From the NCBI RefSeq assembly GCF_020097135.1, contig NZ_CP083608.1, positions 2,140,327 to 2,204,326 of the forward strand: a stretch of 64,000 nucleotides of DNA, read 5' to 3'. Source of the stretch: Macrococcus armenti (GTDB taxonomy: Bacteria > Bacillota > Bacilli > Staphylococcales > Staphylococcaceae). Shown here one piece after another: positions 52,908 through 63,403 of the stretch. The notes below the pieces were generated by a model. It was not told where the DNA came from and did no database searches. It saw only the letters and a list, made by a program, of their open reading frames with translations. Numbering within the stretch: position 1 is the first letter of the stretch; each line of letters begins with the position of its first letter. The position numbers were made by a program, and so were the translations under genes.

Positions 52908-53795
52908 TTATCCACCCTTTTTATCTGGTTGATTATACATAATCATTCGAGGCATTGGTACTTTAACTCCGTTATGATCCAGATAATCTTTTAAATCACG
53001 TCTTAACATACGCGATACTTTAACATGATGGTTTGGTAATGTTTCTGCCGCTATTTTTATTTTGGCTTCACCTGCTGATACTGCTTCTACACCGAGAATT
53101 TCAGGCGCTTTTATTAAATCATCATATTTCTCATCTAAAGTTTCAAGGTACGGTTTAATTAACGCTTCAACATCTTCTAAATTCTCTTCACTTGAAACTG
53201 TAATATCAAATACAGCAACAGAGTTGTTCACAGAGAAATTAACAATTTCATTCATCGTACCATTCGGTAAAATTGTTAATTCGCCTGTAAATGAACGAAT
53301 TCTTGTAGAACGTAACCCAATCGACTGAACAGTTCCTTCAGCGACAGTAGTTCCGGTTGTATTAATTTTAACGTAGTCACCAACATCAAACTGATTCTCA
53401 AAAATAATAAAGAAACCTGTAATAATATCTTTAACGAGTGTTTGTGCCCCGAAACCAATGGCGATACCTGCAACTCCGGCCCCGGCAATAATACTTTCGA
53501 CCTTTACTCCGAAATTGCTTAAAATCGTCGTTATAATAATAAACCATGTAACATATGATGCAATATTCTGCAGCAATTTAATCAGCGTCGTGTCTCTTTT
53601 TTCAGAATGCGATAAATTTGTTTTGCGTCGCACGTTAAAGAACTGCTCAATCATTTTATGAATAAACTTAATTAAAAAGAATCCAAAAATTAATAATACG
53701 AAAGCCCAAAAAACATTAACACCTATACCTGCCCAAAATTCCGGATCAGTATAAGGCTTTATTAATCTTTTAAAGAAATAAACTAACTTATCCAT
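52908..53795 (-). CDS. Small-conductance mechanosensitive channel (MscS family)
   Basis: MscS-type channels open under membrane tension to release solutes on osmotic downshift. Three membrane segments are near residues 20-40, 72-92 and 96-120; the pore helix is GAGVAGIAIGFGAQTLVKDI. The 295-residue length is that of the YkuT/YggB type. It begins directly after the parB stop codon (53795/53796). Confidence 0.92.
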   Translation of the reverse strand: MDKLVYFFKRLIKPYTDPEFWAGIGVNVFWAFVLLIFGFFLIKFIHKMIEQFFNVRRKTNLSHSEKRDTTLIKLLQNIASYVTWFIIITTILSNFGVKVESIIAGAGVAGIAIGFGAQTLVKDIITGFFIIFENQFDVGDYVKINTTGTTVAEGTVQSIGLRSTRIRSFTGELTILPNGTMNEIVNFSVNNSVAVFDITVSSEENLEDVEALIKPYLETLDEKYDDLIKAPEILGVEAVSAGEAKIKIAAETLPNHHVKVSRMLRRDLKDYLDHNGVKVPMPRMIMYNQPDKKGG

Positions 53796-54659
53796 CTACT
53801 CACCTACATTTTCAAGTAAGTTAATCAAACGGTTAAATTCTTCTTCAGAAGTAAACTCGATTGCGATTTTTCCTTTTTTACGGGATTTAGAAATTTCCAC
53901 TTTAGTTCCTAAATGCTGTTTTAGTTTTTCTTCATGTTTCACGAGAAACTTCGGTTTTTGTTTCTCTTTTGTTTCTTTCTTTTCAGATGTTGCACCTTCT
54001 TCATTTCTCGCTTTAATATACATCTCAAGTGCGCGGACACTCATATCTTCTTTAATCACTTTATGCGCAACTTCAATCATCTCTTCGTCATTTTTCAAGC
54101 TTAATAGTGTTCTGCCGTGACCACCTGAAATTTCTTTTTGATTAATCATCGTCTTAATTTCCTGTGGTAAGTTTAATAAACGTAATAAGTTTGCGATGTA
54201 AGAACGTGACTTACCGAGGCGGTCTGCTGCTTCTGCCTGTGTTAATTTAAGATGATTCATTAACGTTTCGTAACTTTTCGCTTCCTCCAGCGGATTTAAA
54301 TCTTCACGTTGCAAGTTTTCAATAATGGCAAGTTCCATCATCTGCTGGTCAGATAATTCCTTTACGATAGCAGGTATTTTATGCTTTCCTGCTAATTTAC
54401 TTGCTCTAAATCGACGTTCACCTACTACAATGTCATAACCTTTTATTGTTTTACGCACTACAATTGGCTGTAACACACCGTGCATCTTAATCGATTCACT
54501 CAGTTCAGATAAAGCCGCTTCATCAAATTCTAATCTTGGTTGATACGGATTTGGACGTAGTTCACTTACATTTAAATCCTCAATCACTTCGTCCTGGCTA
54601 TTCTCCTGAAACAATGCATCCAGGCCTCTGCCAAGCCCTTTCCCTAAACCTCTAGCCAT
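53796..54659 (-). CDS. parB: Chromosome partitioning protein ParB (Spo0J)
   Basis: ParB is a CTP-dependent clamp that loads at parS sites and spreads, recruiting SMC. Motifs are VVGERRFRASKLAG near residues 75-88 (arginine-rich CTP-binding patch), ENLQREDLNPLEEA and the helix-turn-helix LTQAEAADRLGKSRSYIANL near residues 133-152. The 287-residue length fits. It overlaps parA by eight bases. A parS-like site lies within the gene. Confidence 0.96.
   Translation of the reverse strand: MARGLGKGLGRGLDALFQENSQDEVIEDLNVSELRPNPYQPRLEFDEAALSELSESIKMHGVLQPIVVRKTIKGYDIVVGERRFRASKLAGKHKIPAIVKELSDQQMMELAIIENLQREDLNPLEEAKSYETLMNHLKLTQAEAADRLGKSRSYIANLLRLLNLPQEIKTMINQKEISGGHGRTLLSLKNDEEMIEVAHKVIKEDMSVRALEMYIKARNEEGATSEKKETKEKQKPKFLVKHEEKLKQHLGTKVEISKSRKKGKIAIEFTSEEEFNRLINLLENVGE
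53935..53950. other. parS-like site inside parB
   Basis: TGTTTCACGAGAAACT matches TGTTTCACGTGAAACA at 14 of 16 positions. In B. subtilis a parS site also lies inside spo0J, so the position is expected. Confidence 0.7.
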
Positions 54660-55413
54660 TTTGTACTACCTCCTCTGCTAAGCTCATATAAGTCTTAGCA
54701 CCCGTTGAACGTGCATCATATACATTAATCGGTTGACCGTGAGATGGCGCTTCTGATAAACGAACATTTCTCGGGATAACCGTTTCATACACTTTATCAC
54801 CGAAATGTTCCTTAACTTCTGCGATAACATCATTTCCTAAATTTGTACGTGCATCAAACATTGTCAGTAATACACCTTCAATTACTAATGATTGATTTAA
54901 GTGGCGCTGAACTAGTTTAATCGTATTTAAGAGCTGACTTAAACCTTCAAGTGCGTAATACTCACATTGAACCGGGATAATAATACCGTTTGCCGCTGTA
55001 AACGAATTGATTGTAAGTAATCCTAAAGATGGCGGACAATCAATAATAATATAATCGAACTCCTGATCAAGGTCTTTAAAGGCATATTTAAGACGTACTT
55101 CTCTACTCATCGCAGAAACAAGTTCAATCTCCGCACCTGCTAAAGCAATATTTGCCGGAATGATAAATAAATTATCCTGCTCAGTTGGCAACACACATTT
55201 ATTAATATTTGTATCTTCAACAAGCATATCGTAAACAGAATTTTCTACGTTATTTTTATCAATCCCTACACCGCTCGTAGCATTTCCTTGAGGGTCTGTA
55301 TCGACTAGTAACACTTTCTTACCTAACTCGCTAAGTGCTGCACTTAAGTTTACTGACGTCGTCGTCTTACCAACGCCACCCTTTTGATTGGCAATCGCCA
55401 AAATTTTTGTCAT
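54652..55413 (-). CDS. parA: Chromosome partitioning ATPase ParA (Soj)
   Basis: Deviant Walker-type ATPase acting with ParB in origin segregation and DnaA control. The P-loop is NQKGGVGKTTTSVNLS near residues 8-23 and DTDPQGNATSG near 41-51. The 253-residue length is typical. In staphylococci a full soj gene is often missing; here it is intact and lies with parB as in Bacillus. It follows cstA. Confidence 0.94.
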   Translation of the reverse strand: MTKILAIANQKGGVGKTTTSVNLSAALSELGKKVLLVDTDPQGNATSGVGIDKNNVENSVYDMLVEDTNINKCVLPTEQDNLFIIPANIALAGAEIELVSAMSREVRLKYAFKDLDQEFDYIIIDCPPSLGLLTINSFTAANGIIIPVQCEYYALEGLSQLLNTIKLVQRHLNQSLVIEGVLLTMFDARTNLGNDVIAEVKEHFGDKVYETVIPRNVRLSEAPSHGQPINVYDARSTGAKTYMSLAEEVVQNG

Positions 55414-55501
55414 GAGTACTCTCTCCTAACCGTTATTCATATAGTATCGATTATATCAATTTTAAAGCGATATTGCACAAACAATAATAATACTACATCA
55501 C

Positions 55502-55561
55502 ATACAAAAAATACCCGATATTCCTGATAAAATTTTCATTTTCCAGGAAATATTCGGGTAT
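55502..55561 (-). repeat. 60-bp direct repeat, copy after cstA (terminator)
   Basis: Identical over 60 bases to 57092-57151. It contains a long imperfect hairpin (atacccga...ttcgggtat with tcctg/caggaa) and a minus-strand T run, so it is also the cstA terminator. Inside it cattttccaggaaata matches the Noc-binding consensus TATTTCCCGGGAAATA at 13 of 16 positions. Confidence 0.9.
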
Positions 55562-55571
55562 AAATAAACTT

Positions 55572-57020
55572 CTATCCTTTGTTAAATACTACAGGATAAT
55601 CTAATTCAAAAGCATTTCGATTCGACACCTTTTTATACTGCAGAGCAAATAAAAAGATAATGAATGCTGTGAGTACAACTGATATATAGTAGCTTAACGT
55701 TAAGCTTAAACCAAACCCTATAGGTTGACTCAGTATATATACAAACACATTATACGTCATAAATATAGCAGGCAATGCAGCAACTAAGTAATTTTTCTTT
55801 GCTAACAACAAATACATTGCTCCGACCCATAATGCAATTACTGCTGTTGTCTGGTTAGCCCATGAGAAATATCTCCATAATAGGCTGAAATCCATACGTG
55901 TTAGTATAAAACTAATAACAAACAAAGGAATTGCAATATAAAATCGCTTTAAGATAGATTGCTGACTTAAGTTGATATAGTCCGCGATAATCATACGAGC
56001 ACTTCTAAATGCTGTATCACCACTAGTAATCGGTAAAACGATAACACCTAATATTGCAATCGTCCCAATAAAAGATCCTAATAGCATTGTAGACGCTTTA
56101 CTTACAACAAGCGCTGCTTCCCCTTGTGCTAGCACTTCCTTTAAACCGCCATATCCATCAAACAAGCTCATGGCAGCAGCAGCCCAAATCATTGCAATTA
56201 TTCCTTCTAATATCATCATTCCATAGAAGATTGGACGTGCATTACGTTCATTCTTTGTAGTTCTTGATATAATTGGTGATTGAGTAGCATGGAACCCAGA
56301 AAGTGCACCACAACTAATTGTAAAAAATAGAAGCGGGAATATCGGTAAATTATCAGGATGCATATTAGATAATGTTAACTCAGGAATTGGTGCCCCTGTT
56401 TGTAATAATCTCACGAATATACCTACCGCACTGATTAGTAAAAACGCACCAAATAACGGATAAATACGACCGATGATTTTATCAATAGGTAATACAGTCG
56501 ATAAGAAATAGTATATAAATATAACTAAAATAATAACACCTAGAGCTATTTTCTTATCAAACAATCCATGTATTAAAATTGCAGGTGAACTTACGAATAC
56601 TGTGCCGGTTAATAGCAATAATAACAGTGTAAAAACATTCACAACATGTTTCATCGCTTTTCCCAGGAACTTCCCTGCAAGTTCAGGTAAGTGAGCACCT
56701 TTGTTTCTAATTGAAATCATACCCGTTAAATAATCATGAACAGCACCTGCAAATATACATCCCAGAACTATCCATATAAAAGCAACAGGTCCATATAAAG
56801 CCCCCATAATAGGTCCAAATATTGGCCCAACACCAGCAATATTCAATAGTTGAATCAACGCATTTGGTTTTGTATTCATCGGAACAAAATCAACATTATC
56901 TTGTTGATCATATGCCGGAGTAGGTCGTTCTTCTTTAACCCCAAAAATTTTCTCAATGTAATATCCATACGTAAAATAACCTATTATCAGAAGTACAATA
57001 CATAGTAAAAATGTAACCAT
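55572..57020 (-). CDS. CstA family transporter
   Basis: A membrane protein of the CstA carbon-starvation family. The product is 482 residues with about 13 membrane segments, and its conserved portion includes NIAGVGPIFGPIMGALYGP near residues 59-77 and GFHATQSPIISRTTKNE near 239-255. CstA-type proteins import peptides or pyruvate; the substrate here is open. E. coli CstA is much longer (about 700 residues), and this short form is common in Firmicutes. It interrupts the noc-parA neighbourhood and is flanked by a perfect 60-bp repeat. Confidence 0.85.
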   Translation of the reverse strand: MVTFLLCIVLLIIGYFTYGYYIEKIFGVKEERPTPAYDQQDNVDFVPMNTKPNALIQLLNIAGVGPIFGPIMGALYGPVAFIWIVLGCIFAGAVHDYLTGMISIRNKGAHLPELAGKFLGKAMKHVVNVFTLLLLLLTGTVFVSSPAILIHGLFDKKIALGVIILVIFIYYFLSTVLPIDKIIGRIYPLFGAFLLISAVGIFVRLLQTGAPIPELTLSNMHPDNLPIFPLLFFTISCGALSGFHATQSPIISRTTKNERNARPIFYGMMILEGIIAMIWAAAAMSLFDGYGGLKEVLAQGEAALVVSKASTMLLGSFIGTIAILGVIVLPITSGDTAFRSARMIIADYINLSQQSILKRFYIAIPLFVISFILTRMDFSLLWRYFSWANQTTAVIALWVGAMYLLLAKKNYLVAALPAIFMTYNVFVYILSQPIGFGLSLTLSYYISVVLTAFIIFLFALQYKKVSNRNAFELDYPVVFNKG

Positions 57021-57091
57021 ACAAATCCCCCTTCATAATGAAAACGCTTACTATAATATTCTAAATAATCTGATAATGAATGTAAATACAT

Positions 57092-57151
57092 ATACAAAAA
57101 ATACCCGATATTCCTGATAAAATTTTCATTTTCCAGGAAATATTCGGGTAT
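57092..57151 (-). repeat. 60-bp direct repeat, copy after noc (terminator)
   Basis: Identical to 55502-55561. It follows the noc stop codon by 17 bases and terminates the jag-to-noc run of genes. The two copies are 1590 bases apart and bracket cstA. Confidence 0.9.
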
Positions 57152-57167
57152 TAAAAATGTTCATCTA

Positions 57168-58007
57168 TTACTTATCTGTTTTAAATACTTTAATCGAAAT
57201 TTCGTAAAAATTCTCGTATTCCGTATCTTTACGTTTCACCTTAACGCCGCTTTTTTCAACAGCTTTTAAGCTTTGTCCAATTGTATTAAATGCAAGTTTG
57301 ATGTCACGCGTAAACCCAATACGCTTCGGTTTCACATCTTCTCCACCAAGCATACGTTTAACACGCTCTTCTGTTTGCTTAACGTTTAAATTCTGACTTT
57401 TAATAATATTAAGCATTTGAAGTTGTCCCGCTTCATCTAACGCAAGGAGGCTACGCGCATGTCGTTCAGTAATCTGATGTTTGTTCAACGCATCCAGTAT
57501 CGGTTGTGACAATCTTAATAAACGTAATTTATTCGCGATAAATGACTGGCTTTTACCTAGACTTGTCGCTAAATCATTTTGTGTGATTCCATCTAAGTCC
57601 AGCAGTTTTTTATATGCTTCTGCTTCTTCTACCGCTGATAAGTTTTCACGTTGAATGTTTTCAATCAATGCAATCGCAGCTGTCTCTTTATCGTTCATTT
57701 GTTTAACGATTACTTCTGTTTCAGCTGTATTATTCATTTTCAGCGCTCTGAAACGGCGCTCACCTGCGATGATTTCATACATATCTTCTTCAATTGGACG
57801 TACGACAATAGGTTGTAGTAATCCATATGATTTAATAGAATCAGCGAGCTCTTTTATTTTCTCTTCATCAAATATTTGTCTCGGTTGATAGCGATTCGGT
57901 ACGATGCGTTCAACGGAAACTTTTACAACATTACCATTTTGGCGTGCAACTTCCATATCCTCTTCTTTTTCTTTCAGCCCAAATAATTTTGAAAAAGGTT
58001 TTTTCAT
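57168..58007 (-). CDS. noc: Nucleoid occlusion protein Noc
   Basis: Noc is a ParB paralogue that binds NBS sites and the membrane and prevents division over the chromosome. Its N-terminus MKKPFSKLFGLKEKEED is the amphipathic membrane-targeting helix; the ParB-like core has IIAGERRFRALKMN and ENIQRENLSAVEEA, and the HTH region is ITQNDLATSLGKSQSFIANK near residues 136-155. The 279-residue length fits. It is last in the mnmE-mnmG-rsmG-noc run. Confidence 0.94.
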   Translation of the reverse strand: MKKPFSKLFGLKEKEEDMEVARQNGNVVKVSVERIVPNRYQPRQIFDEEKIKELADSIKSYGLLQPIVVRPIEEDMYEIIAGERRFRALKMNNTAETEVIVKQMNDKETAAIALIENIQRENLSAVEEAEAYKKLLDLDGITQNDLATSLGKSQSFIANKLRLLRLSQPILDALNKHQITERHARSLLALDEAGQLQMLNIIKSQNLNVKQTEERVKRMLGGEDVKPKRIGFTRDIKLAFNTIGQSLKAVEKSGVKVKRKDTEYENFYEISIKVFKTDK

Positions 58008-58036
58008 AACAATCGACTCACTTTCAATTCAAATAC

Positions 58037-58753
58037 TTATTTTAATAATGGTTCTTTATTAGGTGTACCTGGTTTTCGTGGATATTTCTTAGGTGTCTGT
58101 CTTTTCTTTTCAATGTCCAGAATATAGCGCATACTTTCTTCTTCAGGAAGTGTCAGTGGATGATTTTCTACAACTTCTCCTCCTAAAATTGAAATAGCAA
58201 ATAATCCTTCTTCAACTTCGATTTCACCTTGTGCGCCTTTTAACGCTATGAAATGGCCACCTTTTTTAACAAGTGGTAAGCATAACTCGCTTAATACCGA
58301 TAACCTTGCAACTGCTCTTGCTGTTACAACATCGAAACTTTCTCTATATTGCCCTTTTCCGAAAGTTTCAGCGCGATCATGTACAAATCGGCAGTTTGTA
58401 AGGTTCAGTTCAGCGCTCAGATGATTTAAGAAATTGATGCGTTTATTCAAAGAATCCACGATAGTAAGTTCTAAATGCGGATACAATATCTTTAAAGGGA
58501 TGCTTGGGAATCCAGCGCCTGCACCAACATCACAAATAGATTTTACTTTATTAAAATCAAAATAGAAACTCGGCGTAATCGAATCAAAAAAATGCTTTAA
58601 ATAAACTTCTTCTTTTTCTGTTACCGCTGTTAAATTAATTTTCTCATTCCACTCTACTAAAGTTTCGTAGTAAATTGCAAATTGTTTTTGTTGTGCTTCA
58701 GTGAGTTCGAACCCTTTTTCTTTTAAATGTTGTAAAAATTTCGTCTCATTCAT
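58037..58753 (-). CDS. rsmG: 16S rRNA (guanine527-N7)-methyltransferase
   Basis: RsmG (GidB) methylates G527 of 16S rRNA; its loss confers low-level streptomycin resistance. The SAM motif [20 protein letters not shown] is near residues 69-88 and the family motif [14 protein letters not shown] near residues 144-157. The 238-residue length fits. It begins one base after the mnmG stop codon. Confidence 0.96.
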   Translation of the reverse strand: MNETKFLQHLKEKGFELTEAQQKQFAIYYETLVEWNEKINLTAVTEKEEVYLKHFFDSITPSFYFDFNKVKSICDVGAGAGFPSIPLKILYPHLELTIVDSLNKRINFLNHLSAELNLTNCRFVHDRAETFGKGQYRESFDVVTARAVARLSVLSELCLPLVKKGGHFIALKGAQGEIEVEEGLFAISILGGEVVENHPLTLPEEESMRYILDIEKKRQTPKKYPRKPGTPNKEPLLK

Positions 58754-60628
58754 CTAATTCACCCTTTTTATTTTCCCTTGTTCAATATAAATCAATAAGA
58801 TAGATATGTCAGCAGGATTAACACCTGAAATACGTGATGCCTGCGCGATACTTAATGGCTTAACTTCTTTAAGTTTCTGACGGGCTTCAGTAGCTAAACT
58901 ATGAATATCATCGTAATCAATGTTCTCAGGAATTTTCTTATTTTCCATACGTTTCACTTTTTCAACTTGTTGTAATGATTTTTGAATGTAACCTTCATAT
59001 TTTGTCTGAATTTCTACTTGTTCCTGAACAGATTCATCAACCATGCCTTGTTCTTCAAGTAAAGCGACTATAGATGCATAATCCATCTCTGGTCGTCTTA
59101 ACAAGTCAATGGCAAGTATACCATCTTTAAGTGGTGTTCCTCCACGTGATTCAATCATACTTTGTGTTTGTGTATTCGGTTTAATACGAATATTTGATAA
59201 TCGTTTTATTTCCTCGGAAATTGCATGTTTCTTATTGTTAAATCTTTCATATCTGGCACTGTCAATTAAGCCGGCTTTATAACCGATTTCTGTTAAACGT
59301 AAATCTGCATTATCATGTCTGAGTAATAGACGATGTTCTGCACGACTTGTCAGTAATCGGTATGGTTCATTCGTTCCTTTCGTGACAAGGTCATCAATTA
59401 GTACGCCTATATATGCTTCGTGTCGGCCAAGTATTAATTCATCCTGTCCTAAAACTTTTGCAGCAGCATTAATCCCTGCCATTAATCCTTGTCCCGCTGC
59501 TTCTTCATATCCACTAGTACCGTTTATCTGTCCGGCCGTATAAAGTCCTTGAATCTTTTTCGTTTCTAGCGTCGGCCAAAGTTGCGTCGGCACAATTGCA
59601 TCATATTCAATCGCATAACCTGCACGCATCATGTCTGCTTTTTCTAAACCTGGAATCGTCTTTAACATTTGTAGTTGTACGTGTTCTGGTAAACTTGTCG
59701 AAAGTCCCTGAACATAAACTTCAGTCGTATTACGCCCTTCAGGTTCTAAGAAAATCTGATGTCTCGGTTTATCGTTAAAGCGTACAAATTTATCTTCAAT
59801 CGATGGACAGTATCTTGGCCCAGTCCCTTTAATCATCCCTGAATACATCGCCGATAAATGTAAGTTATCATCAATTACTTTATGTGTTTCACCGTTTGTA
59901 TATGTTAACCAGCATGGTAACTGATCCATAATGAATTCTGTCGTTTCGTAACTGAATGCGCGTGGCACATCGTCACCTGGTTGAATTTCTGTCTTACTGT
60001 AATCAATAGAATCTCCATTTACACGAGGTGGTGTACCTGTTTTAAATCTTACAATATCAAATCCAATTTCGCGTAAATGATCTGCTAATTTAATTGAAGG
60101 CATCTGATGGTTTGGTCCAGAAGAATATTTAATGTTTCCAAGAATAATCTCACTACGTAAAAATGTACCTGTCGTTAATACGACTGCATCTGCTAAATAC
60201 GTTGTTCCGATAACAGTTTCTACTCCAAGCACTTTTCCATCTTCAATAATTAGACGTTCAACCATTCCCTGCATAATATCTAAATTTTCCTGTGCTTCGA
60301 TAACAGATTTCATTTCCTGTTGGTAAAGTACTTTATCTGCTTGCGCGCGAAGTGCACGCACTGCAGGTCCTTTACCTGTATTGAGCATACGCATTTGAAT
60401 GTGCGTTTTATCAATCGTCTTAGCCATTTGCCCACCAAGTGCATCAATTTCTCTTACGACAATTCCTTTTGCTGGTCCCCCAACTGAAGGGTTACATGGC
60501 ATAAATGCTACTGAATCTAAATTTATTGTAAGCATTAGTGTTTTAGCGCCTTTTCTTGCACTTGCAAGTCCCGCTTCAACACCAGCATGTCCAGCTCCGA
60601 CAACAATTACATCATATTTTTGTTCCAA
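58754..60628 (-). CDS. mnmG: tRNA uridine-5-carboxymethylaminomethyl modification enzyme MnmG
   Basis: MnmG (GidA) is an FAD enzyme which with MnmE builds cmnm5U at the wobble position. The FAD loop is [20 protein letters not shown] near residues 9-28; CNPSVGG, GTFLRSE and [14 protein letters not shown] are family landmarks. The 624-residue length is typical. It lies directly between mnmE and rsmG. Confidence 0.97.
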   Translation of the reverse strand: MEQKYDVIVVGAGHAGVEAGLASARKGAKTLMLTINLDSVAFMPCNPSVGGPAKGIVVREIDALGGQMAKTIDKTHIQMRMLNTGKGPAVRALRAQADKVLYQQEMKSVIEAQENLDIMQGMVERLIIEDGKVLGVETVIGTTYLADAVVLTTGTFLRSEIILGNIKYSSGPNHQMPSIKLADHLREIGFDIVRFKTGTPPRVNGDSIDYSKTEIQPGDDVPRAFSYETTEFIMDQLPCWLTYTNGETHKVIDDNLHLSAMYSGMIKGTGPRYCPSIEDKFVRFNDKPRHQIFLEPEGRNTTEVYVQGLSTSLPEHVQLQMLKTIPGLEKADMMRAGYAIEYDAIVPTQLWPTLETKKIQGLYTAGQINGTSGYEEAAGQGLMAGINAAAKVLGQDELILGRHEAYIGVLIDDLVTKGTNEPYRLLTSRAEHRLLLRHDNADLRLTEIGYKAGLIDSARYERFNNKKHAISEEIKRLSNIRIKPNTQTQSMIESRGGTPLKDGILAIDLLRRPEMDYASIVALLEEQGMVDESVQEQVEIQTKYEGYIQKSLQQVEKVKRMENKKIPENIDYDDIHSLATEARQKLKEVKPLSIAQASRISGVNPADISILLIYIEQGKIKRVN

Positions 60629-60640
60629 AATTTTTCCTCC

Positions 60641-62020
60641 TTATTTCCCAAGACAGAACTGACTAAAGAGTTGATCAATTAATCCATCGTCAACTGATTC
60701 TCCAATAACTTCTCCGAGTAATTCCCATGTTTTGATTAAATCGATTTGAATCATATCGATTGGAACTCCTATTTGTGCTGCATTAATTGCATCCTGTATA
60801 GAAGTTTGTGCATGTTTTAGTAAACTAATATGTCTCGCATTAGATACATATGTCATATCTTGATTTGATACTTCTCCAGCGAAGAACAGTGTTCTTATCT
60901 GTTCTTCAAGCTCTTCAATTCCTTGTTGCGATAACATTGATGTTCTAACGATTGGTGCATCTCCTACCATCGTCTTCACTTCTTCTAAATCCAGTTTCGT
61001 TTCTAAATCCGTTTTGTTGATAATTACAATGACATCTTCATTTTTTATTATTTCTGCAAGTTGATAATCTTCTTCAGTCAGTACTTCATTATTGTTTAAC
61101 ACATATAAAATTAAATCTGCTTTCTTCAACGCTTCACGACTACGTTCTACACCTATTTTCTCAACGATATCTTCCGTCTCACGAATCCCTGCTGTGTCAA
61201 CGAGTCTTAATGGAACACCACGTACATTCACATATTCCTCTAGTACATCACGTGTTGTTCCGGCAATTTCAGTTACAATCGCTTTATTATCCTGAATCAG
61301 GTTGTTCAACATCGAACTTTTTCCCACATTCGGTTTACCGACAATTACAGTAGATAAACCTTCACGTAAAATTTTACCTTGGTTAGCCGTATTTAATAAA
61401 TTTGAAATACTTGTTTCGATTTTTTGTGCTTCTGACATTAAGAAACTACTTGTAGCTTCCTCTACATCGTCGTATTCAGGGTAATCAATATTTACTTCCA
61501 CTTGTGCTAATATTTGAAGAATAGATTGGCGCAATCCTTTAATTAACACACTTAAACGCCCTTCAATCTGCTGCATCGCAACACGACTTGCACGATCTGT
61601 TTTTGATCGTATAAAATCCATCGTTGCTTCCGCCTGAGATAAGTCAATACGTCCATTTAAAAACGCACGCTTTGTAAATTCACCCGGCTCAGCTAATCTT
61701 GCTCCATTTGTAAGTGCAAGTTCGAGGACACGGTTCACAGTCATAATTCCACCGTGGCAGTTAATCTCTACGATATCTTCACGCGTATATGTTCTCGGCG
61801 TACGCATAATTGCAACCATTACTTCTTCAATAGTTTCATCAGTTGAAGGATCGATAATATGTCCATAATTTATTGTATGAGATGCAACTTCACTTAATCG
61901 ATGCTTACCTTTATATAATTTATCCGCAATCTCCACCGCTTCATTTCCTGATAAGCGAACGATAGCGATTGCACCTTCACCCATCGGGGTTGATATACTT
62001 GCAATAGTATCCAGTTCCAT
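60641..62020 (-). CDS. mnmE: tRNA modification GTPase MnmE
   Basis: MnmE is the G-protein partner of MnmG. The N-terminal THF-binding domain is residues 1-120; the G domain has [14 protein letters not shown] near residues 228-241 and the G3 DTAG and NKTD motifs; the C-terminal motif is FCLGK. The 459-residue length fits. It is followed by mnmG at 12 bases. Confidence 0.97.
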   Translation of the reverse strand: MELDTIASISTPMGEGAIAIVRLSGNEAVEIADKLYKGKHRLSEVASHTINYGHIIDPSTDETIEEVMVAIMRTPRTYTREDIVEINCHGGIMTVNRVLELALTNGARLAEPGEFTKRAFLNGRIDLSQAEATMDFIRSKTDRASRVAMQQIEGRLSVLIKGLRQSILQILAQVEVNIDYPEYDDVEEATSSFLMSEAQKIETSISNLLNTANQGKILREGLSTVIVGKPNVGKSSMLNNLIQDNKAIVTEIAGTTRDVLEEYVNVRGVPLRLVDTAGIRETEDIVEKIGVERSREALKKADLILYVLNNNEVLTEEDYQLAEIIKNEDVIVIINKTDLETKLDLEEVKTMVGDAPIVRTSMLSQQGIEELEEQIRTLFFAGEVSNQDMTYVSNARHISLLKHAQTSIQDAINAAQIGVPIDMIQIDLIKTWELLGEVIGESVDDGLIDQLFSQFCLGK

Positions 62021-62142
62021 TACATACTCCTCCTATAATCATGTATCGATTTTAATCTTAAATGTATAAATAATAAATCACTTTGCATTAAATAAACAGA
62101 TTAACTCTAAAAACGACTGTTTTTAGAGTTAATTCCTGAATA

Positions 62143-62940
62143 TTATCTTGCACGTATTACTAAATAGCGATGTGGTTCGCGACCTTCTGAATATGTTTCG
62201 ATATTTTCTATTTTTGATAGTATTTGATGCATAATTTTGCGTTCATAATTAGGCATTGGTTCAAATTTAACCGGTTTACCTGTCGCAATTGCTTTTTTAG
62301 ACATGTTAAGCGCTAGGTTCTGCAATGTCTCCTTACGTTTTTCGCGATAATTCTCGATATCTAACGTAATGATGGTGTAGCTTTTTTCTAATTGATTAAA
62401 ATAATTTTGTGCGAGCACTTGTAAACTATTTAATATTTGACCACGTTTACCTATAATGCGGGACGCTTCATCAGACTCAATATTAATAACAATTTCGCTA
62501 TTATTTTTATAATGAATTTCAGCAGTCGCTTCATACCCCATACTATGAATCACCTGCATAATATAATCTTTCGTTGATTCAATCAGTTCTTGTTTATGAT
62601 TTTTATGGGCATGTTCTACTGATGGTGACGATTTTTCAACTTCAGTTTCATGAGCTATTTCATCAGATGTCTCAACAGTTTCATCTGCATCATGTGCTTG
62701 TACGAGTTGCTTCTCTTCTTCAGGATTTGTTTTAGAAGCTGATTCTGACTTTGTTCTTTTAAGTTCAGGATCAATAATAATCAATTTTACTTCTGCGTTT
62801 TGTTTACCGATACCGAAAAAGCCTTTTTTACCAGGTTGAATCACTTCAATTTTCACTTGTTTTTCTGTAACGTTCATCGCATTTAATCCTTGCTTAATTG
62901 CATCTTCCACAGTAACATCAATAAAGTTTTGCTCTAACAA
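62143..62940 (-). CDS. jag: KH/R3H RNA-binding protein Jag (KhpB)
   Basis: Jag carries an N-terminal Jag_N domain (VTVEDAIKQGLNAMNV; GKKGFFGIGKQ), a long charged linker, a KH domain (VINIESDEASRIIGKRGQIL near residues 175-200) and an R3H domain ending in GREPHRYLVIRAR. In related bacteria it binds RNA and affects cell elongation. I place the start at the TTG at 62938-62940, seven bases after GGAGG; the ATG at 62988 lies within rnpA and has no ribosome binding site. The product is 265 residues. yidC is absent here, as in staphylococci. Confidence 0.88.
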   Translation of the reverse strand: MLEQNFIDVTVEDAIKQGLNAMNVTEKQVKIEVIQPGKKGFFGIGKQNAEVKLIIIDPELKRTKSESASKTNPEEEKQLVQAHDADETVETSDEIAHETEVEKSSPSVEHAHKNHKQELIESTKDYIMQVIHSMGYEATAEIHYKNNSEIVINIESDEASRIIGKRGQILNSLQVLAQNYFNQLEKSYTIITLDIENYREKRKETLQNLALNMSKKAIATGKPVKFEPMPNYERKIMHQILSKIENIETYSEGREPHRYLVIRAR

Positions 62941-62956
62941 CAGATTCCCTCCATCT

Positions 62957-63304
62957 TTAAGTGATTCTTTTGTTAAAACCTTTGGCAATCTTCATCACAT
63001 GTTCCAGACTTTTATTAATTTCATTCGTTGTCATCTCTTTTGAAGGCTGCCTGGCGATTACAATAAAATCATCTTTAATAATATCATCTTTATGTTTTGT
63101 AAAACTCTCTCTTATTGCACGCTTAATTCTGTTTCTTGTAACGGCATTTCCAATTTTCTTTGAGACCGATATTCCTAACCTGAAATGCTCATTATGCTCA
63201 TTTTTATGGCGATATATTATAAATTGACGATTCGCTACGGATTTACCTTGTTTATAGACTTTCTGAAAATCTTCATTTCTCTTGATACGATATGCTTTTT
63301 CCAT
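62957..63304 (-). CDS. rnpA: Ribonuclease P protein component
   Basis: RnpA is the protein subunit of RNase P, which matures tRNA 5' ends. The RNA-binding motif is NAVTRNRIKRAIRESF near residues 53-68, after KAYRIKRNEDFQKVYKQGKS. The 115-residue length fits. It lies between rpmH and jag. Confidence 0.97.
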   Translation of the reverse strand: MEKAYRIKRNEDFQKVYKQGKSVANRQFIIYRHKNEHNEHFRLGISVSKKIGNAVTRNRIKRAIRESFTKHKDDIIKDDFIVIARQPSKEMTTNEINKSLEHVMKIAKGFNKRIT

Positions 63305-63370
63305 TCTTTACACCATCTCATCATCAATACATATTCTCACTTATTATACTAGAACTTATTTCTTATTTAA

Positions 63371-63403
63371 ACCAAAAAAAAGACCACTGAATGTTCAGTG
63401 ATC
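63371..63403 (-). terminator. Terminator/hairpin between rpmH and rnpA
   Basis: Minus-strand GATCACTGAA-CAT-TTCAGTGGTC followed by seven Ts begins at the rpmH stop codon. Confidence 0.8.

Noticed and set aside
62941..62956. Missing yidC between rnpA and jag as a deletion
   Set aside because: Staphylococcaceae normally lack yidC at this position, and the spacing is tight and natural.
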